Shown: in pieces, positions 1 through 11,954 of the stretch | Numbering within the stretch: the stretch's first letter is position 1 | Layout: each line of letters begins with the position of its first letter | NCBI GenBank assembly: GCA_012934845.2 | Contig: WNNJ02001499.1 | Coordinates: 1 to 64,000, forward strand | Reading direction: 5' to 3' | Length of the DNA: 64,000 bases | Source: Pomphorhynchus laevis | Taxonomy: Eukaryota; Acanthocephala; Palaeacanthocephala; Echinorhynchida; Pomphorhynchidae | Made by a program: the position numbers and the translations under genes | Notes under the pieces: generated by a model | Seen by the model: only the letters and a program-made list of their open reading frames with translations | Told to the model about the DNA's origin: nothing | The model's database searches: none

Positions 1-240
1 CACTACAGCATCGAAATGATGAGTACCCGGCAACACTTATCAGTAGTATGAGGTACACACTAGTCGTTTCGTTCGCCTGTGTGACATTGTGAATAAAGGC
101 GTTTCCGACACTTTGCTTAATTGTCTGAGGCTTTCGCTCTTAACCAGATCGAATTGCTGTGCGGACCATCCTTAAACACTAGGCAGAGGTTGTTGCTGAA
201 TTGTCGCTGCACTCGTTGGATCCTAAATGGATGCAGCAGG
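1..240 (-). repeat. Inverted partial copy of retrozyme-like unit
   Basis: This stretch is the near-perfect reverse complement of 377-617. The two arms share the 3' flank of the ribozyme, the blocks around GTGTCGGAAACGCC and the GGATCC block. It therefore looks like a second, oppositely oriented copy of the unit at 243-621. Its ribozyme strands (GGCGAAC-GAAAC and CUGAUAA-GUGUUGCC on the minus strand) are partly decayed, and the third strand would lie outside the window. No coding capacity is seen. Confidence 0.8.
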
Positions 241-242
241 TA

Positions 243-621
243 TAGAAGTGACATGGTGACTAAAAGTCGTGAATCGAAGTCCAGTCTATCAAGCAACACC
301 ATTTAGTATAAATGCCGTATTTCGTAAGAAATCCTGGACCGTTGTTTACTCAGCACATCCGTGCACTACTATTATACTGCTGCATCCATTTAGGATCCAA
401 CGAGTTCAGCGACAATTCAGCAACAACCTCTGCCTAGTGTTCAAGGATGGTCCGCACAGCAATTCGATCTGGTAAAGAGCGTAAGCCTCAGACAATTAAG
501 CAAAGTGTCGGAAACGCCTTTATTCACAATGTCACACAGGCAACCGAAACGACCAGTGTGTACCTCATTCTACTGATGAGTGTTGCCGGGTACTCATCAT
601 TTCGATGCTGAAGTGGTCGTC
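243..621 (+). mobile_element. Retrozyme-like 379-bp repeat unit
   Basis: The unit starts at TAGAAGTGACATGG and ends exactly at the predicted ribozyme cleavage triplet GTC (619-621), after which TAGAAGTGACATGG starts again. A non-coding monomer bounded by hammerhead-like cleavage sites is how retrozymes and hammerhead satellites are organised; calling it one is inference. A related copy lies in intron 3 of the CAP-Gly gene on the minus strand. It has no open frame of note, so it would depend on another element's enzymes, possibly the PLEs in this window. Confidence 0.6.

Positions 622-626
<5 letters not shown>
539..626 (+). ncRNA. Hammerhead-like ribozyme, reordered strands
   Basis: Three conserved strands are visible. 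Strand b is GGCAAC-C-GAAAC with ACGACCA (539-555). Strand a is UUCUA-CUGAUGA-G-U-GUUGCC (568-587). Strand c is UGGUCGU-C-UAGAA (614-626). Helix I is UUCUA/UAGAA, helix II is GUUGCC/GGCAAC and helix III is ACGACCA/UGGUCGU; all pair perfectly, and the cleavage triplet would be GUC at 619-621. The linear order is b-a-c. Known hammerheads are circular permutations of a-b-c, so a monomer would need a pseudoknot, or strands must come from adjacent units. The core and pairing are directly visible; catalysis is not shown. Confidence 0.6.
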
Positions 627-877
<251 letters not shown>

Positions 878-1029
878 TCATTTATTTTTTGCACCAATGC
901 GTTAAGTACGTCATTTTTGAGTTAATTTATGGTCTCTTGTACTTTAGCATTGAGTGGAAAGCTAGTGGTTTTACTTGTAAGTGTATCAATTTTAACAGAA
1001 ATATTTTGAATCCATCGACAGTAATTGGA

Positions 1030-1500
1030 AAAGAAACCTATCAATCGTCCTAAGGAAACAGTTTTGAGGTATTCGAATATTGTAGATGGGATCAAGACTG
1101 TCAGGATCCGGTCGTTAAGTATTTTCAGTTATCTCATATCCCAAGGTTTTTATAGTTGTTTGAGAATATTTGCTTTGCTCTTCATTTGTTTCCAAGCCTT
1201 GTTTGACAGCCGCAATTCGAAACTGTTGGATATAATTGTCATGACCAAATTGCGATTTGCCACATATAATGAGATCGTCAAAATAAGAGAAAACCTCGAA
1301 TAGCTTGTGTCATTTTATGAATTGATTGATGTATCGTTGAAACGCAGCAACGCCATTTGCCACAGCTTTCGAATTTTTTGAATTGATACAGGCTTACTCC
1401 AGCCTCAATGCGGTGTTAAAGTCTTTCTGAAGGACCCAGGCCAATTTGGTAATATCCTCTTTTAAATCAATTTTTGAATAATATTTATTTTGAGATTTCG
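1030..1500 (-). pseudogene. Ty3/gypsy LTR-retrotransposon RT fossil
   Basis: The minus strand encodes recognisable pieces of a Ty3/gypsy-type reverse transcriptase: a KIDLKE block, a block around NGVAAFQRYINQF, a YFDD catalytic box followed by LIICGKSQ, and an LGYEI block ahead of a PDP motif, in family order. Only the RT core is present. No LTRs, gag, RNase H or integrase are seen. It is an old, broken fragment with several breaks. The + strand frame at 1025-1303 is its shadow. Confidence 0.75.
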
Positions 1501-1649
1501 TTTACGAAGTATGTAATGCGTGGAAGGCGTCTTGATAGCCGTCAAGCCTAATAAGGCGATTTGTTTGCGAAAAGTAAACAATAAATGAAGGCAAAATTAA
1601 TGCACAATTCGTCTAGAGATCCTCCAAAAGAGTTGTTAATGGAGCAGTT

Positions 1650-1995
1650 CCTCCTGAATAAATTTAAACTATAACATCGCAGTTCTTCCTGATCAAATTT
1701 AAACTATTAAGCAAAATTATTTTATGGATAATAAATAATATACTTTGTATTAGAATAAGATACACTATATAATTTCATCATAAAAATACTTCATCAGCAT
1801 GTATTTAGCTTCGCTGCTATGTTGGGTCGAGAAATATAGGCCGAAACCTGATAACATAGCAGCAGTTTCTCATGATGACCTCCAATCTTTATTCTGATAT
1901 ATCGTATATTATTTAATGGGTCAATTCGTAAAAATTAATTTTTATTGATTTTGATAGTATAAATACGTAGACTCAGTTATCCGATTCATAAAACG
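1650..1995 (+). mobile_element. Solo PLE 3' tail (copy T1)
   Basis: This non-coding stretch matches the sequence that follows the RT stop codon in the PLE at 16487-16862. It shares the ATACTTTGTATTAGAATAAG block, the GCTGCTATGTTGGGTC hairpin and the terminal TACGTAGACTCAGTTA. No RT sequence precedes it beyond a short AAATTTAAACT remnant, so it is a 5'-truncated insertion. It carries the hammerhead-like block at about 1813-1893, with helix I GAGAAA/UUUCUC. Confidence 0.75.
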
Positions 1996-3140
1996 TTGTT
2001 GTAATATATTAATATTTACAAAGATTCAAGTGAAATTAGCATATCACAAACTGTATTTCAACATATAATCTAACTTGAAATATTAAATGGTCAACAGTTA
2101 TAGCACGATTTGACAACAAAATAATAATAAAATTACAAATTCTTTTGTTATGTGTTTAAACAAATTCAGTTCAATATCAAGTTCAAAATATATTTCAACT
2201 TGATTACAATCCCACAAATTTATAGGACAGCTAAGTATAAGGCTTGATTTCATCAATTTACTAATAACAACTCTTAGCAACAAAATATTTTTTCGTTATT
2301 TTTTGAACATTTGTTGTCATTTACATGAAATTTTAGTCACTAACTCTTTGTTCTTGTAGTTGCCATCAATAATCTGACTTGACGTTGAATTCGTACTAAT
2401 CGTTTACAAAATAAAAGTTTTATTTGCGAAAGAAATCTGTTGAATATCAAAAAAAATGTAAATATTATTCTAATATTGAACATTCGAATAAATTTTTGTG
2501 GTATTTTTATTGATCATAGTGGTGTTTCTTGTATTGTATCTCCTTTATAGTCTTATAATTCTGCTATTTTGTAATCTTTATAATCGACTGTTTCTTCTAT
2601 TCTGGCTTCAAACTGTCATCTGCACACTGCTGTTTCTTTCAGCTCCCACAAATAATGAAATTAATTTTGCATAGTAAATATTTAGTATCGAGCCACAACG
2701 TAAAAGTTTATAAAATAAAAACTTTTTTATATGTAACGACTACAATTTGTAATCTTCTTCTATTTATCAGATGCATCTACCTGAAAATGTTATTGGCTAA
2801 TACGTGAACAGTCTTACATTGTACATTTTATTAAAAAACAGATAATATTTCTTAGAAATAGAATTGCGTATCACGTAATTTTTTTAATTTTGCTCCATTT
2901 CACTTTTTACTAATAATTTGAACTCGTTCATATCAAAATTTTACTCTCTACTAGCAGCTTTCATGCTATTAAATGATTTTGAGGAAATTGTAATGATTTC
3001 AAAATATTTGCGCTATTTGATTTTGATATCTAATAATTGAAATGTAATAAAAAAAAGTCAACAAAATGTAATATCTCTTTGAAATAAACGTTTTAACTTA
3101 CATAATCTCAATAATATATATTTGTTTTGTTGCAATTTTT
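1996..3140. other. AT-rich spacer, no gene seen
   Basis: Very AT-rich single-copy-looking DNA. The small reading frame at 2098-2283 on the minus strand shows no domain and is probably chance. Confidence 0.6.
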
Positions 3141-3830
3141 CCGGACCTCATCGACTAACTTGTATTTAGCTAGCTACATAATAGCTTCAGCTATCAGATC
3201 GCATTACGACAGAAAGCATGCTGTCCAGACAACTCCACAGGGCGGGACTCATCAGTGAACGTCCCTGTATCATCGTTGTTTCGTCCCCCAGCATGTACTA
3301 TATTGACGATAAACATAGTGGTCCTCCATCAGATTGAAATGATGCATTGAAATCGTCTTGTTGGTAGTCGGTTGAATTTCATTTTGTTGAGATATTTCCG
3401 GACCTCATCGACTAACTTGTATTTAGCTAGCAAAATAATAGCTTCAGCTATCTGGTCGCATTGCGATAGAAAGCATGCTGTCCAGGCAACTCCATAGGGC
3501 GGTACATATCAGTGGACGCTCCTGTTTCATCGTTGTGTCGTCCCTCAGCATGCACTATATTGACAATAAACATAGTGGTCCTCCATCAGATTGAAATGAT
3601 GCATTGAAATCGTCTTGTTAGTAGTCGGTTTAATTTCATTTTGTTGAGATATTTCCGGACCTCATCGACTAACTTGTATTTAGCTAGCTACATAATAGCT
3701 TCAGCTATCAGGTCGCATTACGACAGAAAGCATACTGTTCAGACAACTCCATGGGGCGGTAGTATCAGTGGACGTCCCTGTATCGTCGCTGTTTCGTCCC
3801 TTAGCATGCACTGTATGCATGCACTGAAAT
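3141..3830. repeat. 257-bp tandem satellite, about 2.7 copies
   Basis: Units start with CCGGACCTCATCGAC at 3141, 3398 and 3655, giving a period of 257 bp twice. The third copy degenerates after about 3815. Each unit carries, on the minus strand, hammerhead-like parts (GGGAC-GAAAC, CUGAU, GUC-UGGAC); the core is complete only in the first unit and altered in the second and third. A short hammerhead-bearing tandem unit resembles animal retrozymes or schistosome satellite. Confidence 0.9.
3223..3287 (-). ncRNA. Hammerhead-like ribozyme, reordered strands
   Basis: On the minus strand the order is GGGAC-GAAAC-AAC, then GUUCA-CUGAUGA-GUCCC, then GUUGU-C-UGGAC. Helix II is GGGAC/GUCCC (5 bp), helix III is ACAAC/GUUGU (5 bp) and helix I is GUUCA/UGGAC (5 bp with one G-U). 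The triplet is GUC. This is the same b-a-c order as at 539-626 although the surrounding sequence is unrelated. The third unit keeps helix III with a G-U pair but its CUGAUGA is lost. Confidence 0.55.
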
Positions 3831-4142
3831 ATCATTTTATGTTAATAACTTGAATTGGATTGATATCTGTTGATTTTTCTAAATTTTATGGCTGCATCGG
3901 CTTGTTTAATTAAGCGTTTTCTAAAATTATAAAAATACGCCAACTGAGATTTTGTCTCAGCTAAGTAAAGTGTCTTTATGCTCACACATGCGTTTACTTC
4001 GACTTGTCTGTCAAATATATTTGCTTATTTAGAAAATATTAAAAACAAATTCAATTTTCATTTGCTAGATATGTACTTTCAATAAAGTGTTTCATATTAA
4101 TAAACTTTATATCTTTAATAAAGGTATTACACATTCTATTGA
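3831..4142. other. Spacer, nothing recognised
   Basis: AT-rich DNA after the satellite. I see no coding region, RNA gene or repeat shared with the rest of the window. Confidence 0.55.
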
Positions 4143-4262
4143 AAAGACATTAGAACGTTTTAAATTGGGACACATTAAATGGTTCTTTTCACAGATTACT
4201 AAAGACATTAGAACGTTTTAAATTGGGACACATTAAATGGTTCTTTTCACATCACAGATTAC
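4143..4262. repeat. 58-bp tandem duplication
   Basis: A block beginning AAAGACATTAGAACG and ending CACAGATTACTA occurs twice back to back (4143-4200 and 4201-4262). The second copy has a small ATCAC insertion. The near-identity suggests a recent local duplication. Confidence 0.9.
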
Positions 4263-6350
4263 TATCAAGATCCTTACATAAGAACTCATTTTAATTAGAG
4301 ATAATAATAGATAAACGAAATATTTAAACTAACTAGACTATATCTATTTGTTTTAAACTTGTATACAAATATTGACAAAAACGTTTTAAAATTACTACTC
4401 GAAAATTATTTTTTTATGACAGAGTTTTTACTAAAATATGTTTTGCCGAAAGTTTAATGAAGAAAGAAAAGATGTAAAAATATATAAAACATAACATTAT
4501 GTAAAATATAATATATATATGTTGCTTTTCTGATATATCAAAAAACGTGTAATATTTTTGACTCATCATGTCTGAAACCTTTTTATAATAAGTAATTCAA
4601 ATTTCCACAAAAATAAAAACTTTTTATTACAAATTTGTAGAAGTTTTATTATATGGAATTATTAGTTCGTTAGCGTTTATTGGTATTGCATCTTTCAAGA
4701 AGAATTGCATACTTGACATAATGAAAAAACGTTTATAAGGCAGTTTTACTCTTGCATATACATTTGGGTTATAAAATCTGCTTGATCAAAATAGCATAAT
4801 TTAAATTGTTCTATGATTCCTCAAACGATAGGCTAGAATTATATTTGGCTTTTTTCTTATCGATCCAAATTCTGAGCTGGTTTAACAATGTCTCTTTTAA
4901 AGCAATGTCGTAAATATGCAGTTGTCTGCATGTTAATTATTATAATATTTTATTTAATAGCTTCAGTGACTGACAAGTCAAGGTATTGTAAGTCATATTA
5001 TTTTATTATCTGCTTGCGAAATTACGATTTTTTAAACATCTTTAATAAAACGTCAAGAAATGTAAGAAACAAAGGTAGTAGATTTATTTCTAAAATCCAA
5101 CAATAGTAAATTAGCATGTATGGAACATCTTCGACTTTAAAATAAATTTTATTTTCTTAATATTCAAAAAATCGAGTAAAATAAACAACTAAGCATAAAA
5201 AGTAATTAAATATTTAATATTTTAGAAAATTCAAAATAGAATAAAATGCAGAAAATATTACAACTAAGGAAGAACATTTAAAAATTAAAAATATAAAGTA
5301 TCATTTAAGCAAGAAAATAAAAAACAAAACGTGTAATTGTAATTAAAACGCTAAGGTAAAAGAAAATCATTTCATCATTTAGAAATAAATTAATATATAG
5401 CTAAGGAGTGACAGTATTAATTGTATAATAAAAATTTAGAAAATTATGTCGTTTACCTATTATGTCGTTATACTTCAAATGTTCGTAGCTAAATTTAATT
5501 ATGTCGTTCACCGATGTGTTATACTTCAAATGTTCATTTGTGACAATGGTGTATTTGTGGATGGATGAAAATCTCAGAAATAAATGACGTTTTGTGTTTG
5601 TTTTTGAAACAATTTATCTTTTCGCAACTTTTATTTTCCTTTTTTATTGGATTAAAACATGCATATCAAATAAATTGATTAATATATTCACATTTCGAGT
5701 ACAGGATCATGCCTTTTTATATTTATAGTTAAACATTTAGTATGCAATTGAATAATATATTATTTTGCAATTGTTGATTTTAAGGAAACGACGATGAGCA
5801 TTTAGAATTTACTAGGAATAATCTAAGTCATAACATTAAACATATTTGCAGAAACTATAGATTGTTGGTAATTAATTAAAATTTCATACAAACAAGCGTA
5901 TAAATATAAAATAGCAAAATAATTTCTAGAATTTATTATTACCAATTACCCATAAATTTAGTTTCAAAATAAGTGACAAGATGAACCTTATTTGGAATAT
6001 TGCATTAAAAAATAATTATTTACAATATAAAGTATGATCATCAGCTTTATTTATTTATTTTCGAATACTTTTTATACATATACTTATTTCCATTTTTGTC
6101 ATAAACCTTTTGCTTCTTGTTTATGCTTACTTAAATTACGTTTTTGGCAAAATGTAATTATTTCTAGTAAATATCTTAAATTTAAGTATCGATTTTAATA
6201 ATATCATCATTTAAAAATTACTTTAATAAATTTCATATTTAAACGACATTTATATTTCATATATTCTAAAATAGATACGAGATAAAAAATATTAACAAAG
6301 TTTTTTTCGATGTTTTATATATTTATTCTTCTCATTAAATATTTAGCGTG
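4263..6350. other. AT-rich spacer, no gene seen
   Basis: Long AT-rich stretch. The 72-codon frame at 4888-5106 has a hydrophobic N-terminal part but no recognisable domain, splice context or homology, so I do not call it a gene. Confidence 0.55.
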
Positions 6351-6359
6351 AAACAGTGT

Positions 6360-6852
6360 TTGTATAAGTTGTTTGTACTTGTTTGAAGATGACAGATAGA
6401 AGTAGCAATTGAAATATTGCGATCGTTTTGGAATATAAACTCTTTACTCACTTTCTTCGTTGTTTTAAATTTATAAAAATAAGTTCACATTTAAATATTT
6501 CTTCCATATCGAGGGTAATAATATCATAAAAATAGCATTATAAAGTTTTCATCAATATTCATTTTTCATAACCACAAAAATTGTTGGCAAGATATTAAAT
6601 TATATATAAATGTTTCTTCTACATTAGAAATTATTTTACTTAAATATTTTGTATTAATGCCAACCTTGATGTTTTTTTGTTACATAAACGTTTTGTAATT
6701 TCCTAGTGATGATAGATAGCAAAAGCAATTAAAATAATGCTAACCTTTCCGCAATACCATATATTTTATTACTTACTTTTATTTAAAATTTATAAAATTA
6801 AATTTATATGTAAATGTTTTTCTATAACGAGGGTAATAATATCATTTTATAA
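6360..6852. repeat. Diverged duplication of about 170 bp
   Basis: The blocks 6360-6530 and 6690-6850 share order and wording: a GATGA(C)AGATAG motif, then a TTTAAA-TTTATAAAA motif, then CGAGGGTAATAATATCAT at the end. They look like an old tandem duplication with about 150 bp between the copies. Confidence 0.55.
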
Positions 6853-8369
6853 ACCACTTTTTAAAATTGTTACCCACGTTTGTTTAATGTTTCTTCAAAA
6901 TGAGTCTGAGATATAAAAATTCAGTATAGACTTGTTAGCATAAAGCGATTTTTTAAACAAGATTTCAAGCGACTATACATAAATTAACTCTACAATTTGA
7001 AATAAATTTATCGTTATTTTCTGCCATATAAGAATCTGTTAATGAATCATGTACATTCGCAGTTACAATACCAACTAAAATGCAACCAAAAAATTTACTT
7101 TAATCAAGAAGTTCAACAATTTTATACAACTTTTTAAAAATCTAAAAGTTTAATTAATTGTATTAAAATACATTTCTAACTTATCTATTATTATAATCTT
7201 AAATATCGTCATCATCGTCAAGAAATAGTTGTAATTAAAAATATTGCAATAATTAATGATATATATCTTAGCAGACTCTACCAAATCTCCCTCAAATAGT
7301 TATGAAAATAAACATACAATTAATGTCGGATAGGGCATGACCTTATGTGAAATAATATTAACAGTAAATAAAAACACCTATTATTTCCAAATTAATTCTT
7401 TACTGAATTAAGATTATTCGAAAATAAATAATGTGGTTAAATAAATAGGATAAAATATAATTTTAAATTAATATTTTTATAAATAAAGTAAACACAGAAA
7501 TGTAAACCAACAATTGATGTGTTTATCAATAATGTTGTATTAATTGTGTGGATCGATAATGCATATAATGTGGATCAATAATCTAGCATTGATTGTAACA
7601 AAAGGCGCAAAGTTGGTAATAGGAGATCTGTCAATTTTTTAAAACATGGACTTAATTTGCAAACAAAAACATACTTAATAAAGCCATATTATTATCGTCC
7701 AAAAGTAACTGTAGTACGAACATTTTGATCTTCATATTTTTTACGTTTGTAATTTAATGATAAAAATATTACATTAAAATTTATAAAAATACACAAATTT
7801 CAGTAATTATAAAATAACGAATTTACTTTTGATTAGAGATGTGTGGAAAACACAAAATAGCATTCAAACAGCTTCAAAAGATGTATAAAACGTTAAATTA
7901 TATCAATTCTAAAATTTTAAAAAGAAAAGATTTGTTAAAAATGGCAAAAACAACGAAATTTAAGAAAAGACTGGTAATAATAAGTATCAATTTAATCTTT
8001 ATTCTCCTTCAACAAATGTAAGAGATTTGTGTGTAGAATCTATACTTATCAATCTTAATTAATTTTTTTTACCGAATTAAGATTATTTGAAAATAAATAA
8101 TGTGATTAAATAAATAATACAATCCATTCAAATAACAAATAATTGTTAAAATTGATGGGTGTATATGATGCATCAATTACTCAAGCAGTATATATGGAAT
8201 TTTGCAACAGATACAGATTTAAACACTCAAAATATATATTTGTTGATATAATTTTAAAATCAATTAAGAAATTGCATCTGCATTAAATGTAGTATCAGCT
8301 ACTGGTATTTAACTCTGACACCGATATTTGAAATCGTGATTGCGTTGAAATATAATTAATGAAGTCTGT
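6853..8369. other. AT-rich spacer with a short dispersed repeat
   Basis: The GAATTAAGATTATT-GAAAATAAATAATGTG block at about 7405 recurs at about 8073. The 60-codon Lys-rich frame at 7839-8018 shows no known domain. Nothing else is recognised. Confidence 0.5.
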
Positions 8370-9450
8370 TTATTAATGAATTTGTTAATAGTAACCCAAT
8401 TATAGCTGACTTATTTTTAAGCTTTATCAAATATGAATTTGTTCATAACTGTTTAAAAAATAAATCTAAATTATATAAAGATATGAAATATATGTTTCGA
8501 TACATTTATGATATACGTGTATTTAATTCTAATAAGTTTTATTCATTTAGTGAACAAAATTATTCAGGTAGCCTCATTCTTAATAAAATCAATAATTATG
8601 ATAAAGAAAGTATATATCTTGATATGAGTATTAAATTAACATCAATTAAAACTACTTTTAGTTAATATCGTAAAGATGACATATTTAAATTTACAATAAA
8701 CATATTTTTGTATGAGCATTCATGCATACCATATAATATTGAATATAAGTCATTAAACAATGAAATAATGAAAAGATTTCATTAAATAATGAAATTTTAA
8801 GAAATGCCATAATACTGATCAATACATTTATGGTTTCCAAGTGTATCGCGGAGAACGTAGAGGATTAATGCAAATAAAACGTGATTGTGCTTACGACTGG
8901 TATCTGATTTCAAAAGATGAAGAGCATTTCTACAAAGATCGCACACTTGCAGAAGGCGAGCTATACGAAAAAAAAATCGAAGTTCCAAAACTTATAGAAA
9001 AAAATAAGTACATAAAAAAGTAGAAGAAGCCTTAAGAATAATAAAAAGAAGCCTTAAATCCAAGTAGTGTAATTTTTAATAAAACTAATATTGATGATAA
9101 AGAAGGTGTATATCTAGATATGAACATTAAATTAACATTAACTAAAATTACTATTAATTTATATTGTAAAGATGACATATTTAAATTTACAAGAAACATA
9201 TTTTTGCATGAACATTCATGCATACCATATAATATAAAATATAATACATTAAATAATGAAATTTTAGGAATTGCAACAATATGTAATGATATTGACTTTC
9301 TTCAAAATCATTTAAATAATTTAATAGATACATATTTTAAACTAGATTACTATAAAAATAACATCAAGCAGAAAATAGTAAAATATGTAAATCAACACAA
9401 TAATATAAAGAACAAATTTAAACTTTCATATTTTATATTGTAAAATAGTT
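8370..9450 (+). pseudogene. PLE reverse transcriptase fragments
   Basis: Two RT pieces lie in tandem. The first (about 8383-8810) starts at SNPIIADLFLSF, the segment right after the catalytic GG block, and continues through FRYIYDIRVFN, where the intact family has Y-x-DD. The second (about 9075-9443) runs from KEGVYLDMN to the RT C-terminus NNIKNKFKL. Both match the better-preserved RT at 15166-16486. An unrelated, less AT-rich stretch (8825-9060) separates them. Non-functional remnants. Confidence 0.8.
8825..9060 (+). other. Foreign-looking segment between PLE pieces
   Basis: This segment is visibly richer in G and C than the PLE sequence around it. From 8841 it has a 60-codon frame (MYRGERRGLMQIKRDCAYDW...) dense in charged residues. 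It does not match any other PLE copy here. I do not recognise the protein. It could be a captured host exon or retrocopy fragment, or a chance frame. Confidence 0.35.
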
Positions 9451-9477
9451 ATGTATATATGTTTTAATATAACGCAT

Positions 9478-10275
9478 ATCTAACAAAAATTAAACCATCA
9501 GGGAAATATAAATATATGGATAAAATTGAATTAATAGAATCCTTAAATATTTTGATAAATCAAAATTATTTTAAAAGTAGGGACATCTATATTTAGACAA
9601 GTAAAAAGTGTTCCAATGGGAGGTAATAGTAGCCCAATTATAACTGACTTGTTTTTAAGCTTTATAGAATATGAATTTGTTCATAACTGTGTAAAAACTA
9701 AATCTAAACTATATAAAGATATGAAATATATGTTTCGATACCTTGATGATATATGTGTATTTAATTCTTATAATTTTTACTTAATAAGTGAACACATTTT
9801 TCCAGGTAGCCTCATTCTTAACAAAACCAATATTAATAATAAAGAAGGTGTATATCTAGATATGAACATTAAATTAACATTAACTAAAACTACTATTAAT
9901 TTATATCGTAAAGATGACATATTTAAATTTACAAGAAACATATTTTTGCATGAGCATTCATGTCAAAATAGTCAAGTTTATAAATCAAAAATATAATTTA
10001 AAATATACATTTAAACTCTTAGTCGTAATTTTTAATCGATAATAACTTATATACTTTATTAAAATACACTAGCTAATCAAATTTCATCAAAGGACATACG
10101 TCATTAACATGCATTTGTCCCGCCGCTATGTTGTGTCGAGAAATAGGGGGTCGGAACGTGATTACATAGCAGTTCTTCATGATAACCGCAAATCCTTATT
10201 CTGATACATTGTCTGTTATTTATTAGTCAATTTACATAAATTGTATTTTTTTAAATTCCTTAATTCAGTTAACTG
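9478..10275 (+). mobile_element. Truncated PLE: RT core plus 3' tail
   Basis: RT sequence from the KIKPSxKYKYxDKIELIES region through PMGGNSSPIITDLFL and the FRYLDDICVF catalytic box (frame 9616-9993) is followed, after loss of the RT C-terminus, by a PLE tail (10016-10275). The tail has the family hairpin CGCCGCTATGTTGTGTC and ends near CAGTTAACTGATCTAG. The reading frame is interrupted upstream of 9616. RT motifs are those of Penelope-like elements. Confidence 0.8.
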
Positions 10276-10343
10276 ATCTAGTTTAAGAAGAATAAAATAA
10301 ATATGTTTATGAAAGTTATTAATGCAAAACTAAATATTATTTT

Positions 10344-10511
10344 CGTGTGAATTCTTTGATCCTAGATGCAGCATTGTACACTACGATCAGCGTAGGTGGA
10401 CCTCATCAGCAGTGAGCCTACGCCTACCTTTCGTGTTTCGGTCCTTTAATGAGGTCCACCTACGCTGATTGTAGTGTACAGTGCTGCATCTAGGATCAAA
10501 GAATTCACACG
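10344..10511. mobile_element. Small inverted-repeat element
   Basis: Arms of about 65 bp (CGTGTGAATTCTTTGATCC... and its complement ending ATTCACACG) flank a centre of about 35 bp. The element is non-coding. Its centre and left arm carry a hammerhead-like motif on the minus strand. It is MITE-like in shape, but the ribozyme parts make a retrozyme-derived palindrome equally possible. Confidence 0.8.
10372..10444 (-). ncRNA. Hammerhead-like ribozyme, reordered strands
   Basis: Minus-strand order: GGACC-GAAAC-ACG, then CACUG-CUGAUGA-GGUCC, then GUGU-A-CAAUG. Helix II GGACC/GGUCC is perfect, helix III ACAC/GUGU is 4 bp, and helix I CACUG/CAAUG has one mismatch (the mirror arm has CAGUG, which would pair fully). 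The triplet is GUA. This is again the b-a-c order seen at 539-626 and 3223-3287. Confidence 0.5.
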
Positions 10512-11950
10512 AGGATAATTGATGAAGCCGACCAAATGATGATACTCGCTCGTGTATGTAATTGTTCATTCTAAACAATATTTATTAATAATCAAGATTT
10601 GATGTTCTCCAAATCATTTGTATAATTTATTGAATATACCAGTTAGCACATAAGAACATATTAATAGTAATTGTTTCAAAAAATTCATTTGCACATTAAT
10701 TTAGGTCAATCGACGTTAATAGATTTTTACTTTCTACGAGATTAACAGTCAACACACAAAATATTCTACACCTGCCAGTAGCGAGTGGCTAAACATTTTT
10801 TAATGCTATTTTTATAAGACAATTTATTATATTTTTCAACTTAATTTTATAAAGGACCATCCTTTATAAATGATGGTCAATCCTTATAAGATTACCAAGA
10901 TAATCTTATAGGTATCGCATTTTATTTTCCGTGTGTTGTTTTCTGTGGCATTTGTTTGAATTAATTTTAGGTGATTATCCATTCTCGGCCGTTTATTTTA
11001 GCATTAGTTTCGCTGTTTTACAAAGAGAAAATATTGTACGGCCAAGCGAATTCAGATCTTCGATGTGGTTATTGCTGCAATCCTATAATTCCGTAAAAGT
11101 TACAACATTTACGCCTTTGTTCTGTAGCCAAATTGGTGTATTCCGAAGGGAATTTACACAAGCATTATAGGGAAAGATGAGGATTTGAAAACAGCATGAG
11201 GATTTGCATATTTGTTGAAGTACATGTGGCCTAGAAGATTGTATCTTTGATATACAATAAATGGTGTTATTAGACTTCTATCAAAGCATAAACCATATGG
11301 TTGAATGGATGTTTTCAGAATACATATGTAATTTCGCTGCAGACAGTTTCGTAAGGACAGAATCTGTAAATCGGTCAGCTTGAATTGTGAGTAAAACAAT
11401 TATTTTTTAATAATTTACTTTAAAGGCATTTTTTGCACATATTTTCACCTGCTTATCATTGAGTTATAACTCAATCAGCTCAATTAGTTCAATATTAAAG
11501 ATTTATGATTAGAAATATAACCAATTATATAAAATGATATGCCAATCAGTGTCTAGAACTCCGATTTTTAAAATCGTTTTTGCTTTCAATCTATTGTATA
11601 CATACAACAATTTTGTATGAATCGTGTCAATTTATATGAATAGTGAATACCATTCATAGTGTTAATTCGTGTAGTTTATAACAATTAACTTATTACAATT
11701 AATGAATCCTTTATAATGGTGTAGCCACGTGCCACCGAAATATTGTATCTAAATTGTGAAATAAAGAATTATGTTTATTCACCTTATTTCATACTAATGA
11801 CAATTGGAGACATCTATTAACAAAAAATAAATTCTATATTTCTAGCAACTAATAAAGACTCTGTTAAACAACAAGCTACAACGACTAAAAATGTTTAAAA
11901 ATAAAATCATCAGAAAAACAGAAAAGAAAAACAAAATGACAGTTCTTAAT
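10512..11950. other. Spacer with two small hairpins
   Basis: No gene is recognised. Two short perfect hairpins occur at 10857-10881 (GACCATC/GATGGTC) and 10889-10915 (TATAAGATTA/TAATCTTATA). The frames at 10931-11170 (+) and 11154-11399 (-) carry no domain I can name. Confidence 0.5.
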
Positions 11951-11954
11951 GTCT

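Noticed and set aside
1025-1303. 92-codon + frame
   Set aside because: Shadow of the Ty3/gypsy RT fossil on the minus strand.
3141-3160. CGATGAGGTCCGGAAA (minus) in the satellite as a second hammerhead core
   Set aside because: The first two core bases differ (UC for CU) and the first helix II pair would be G-G.
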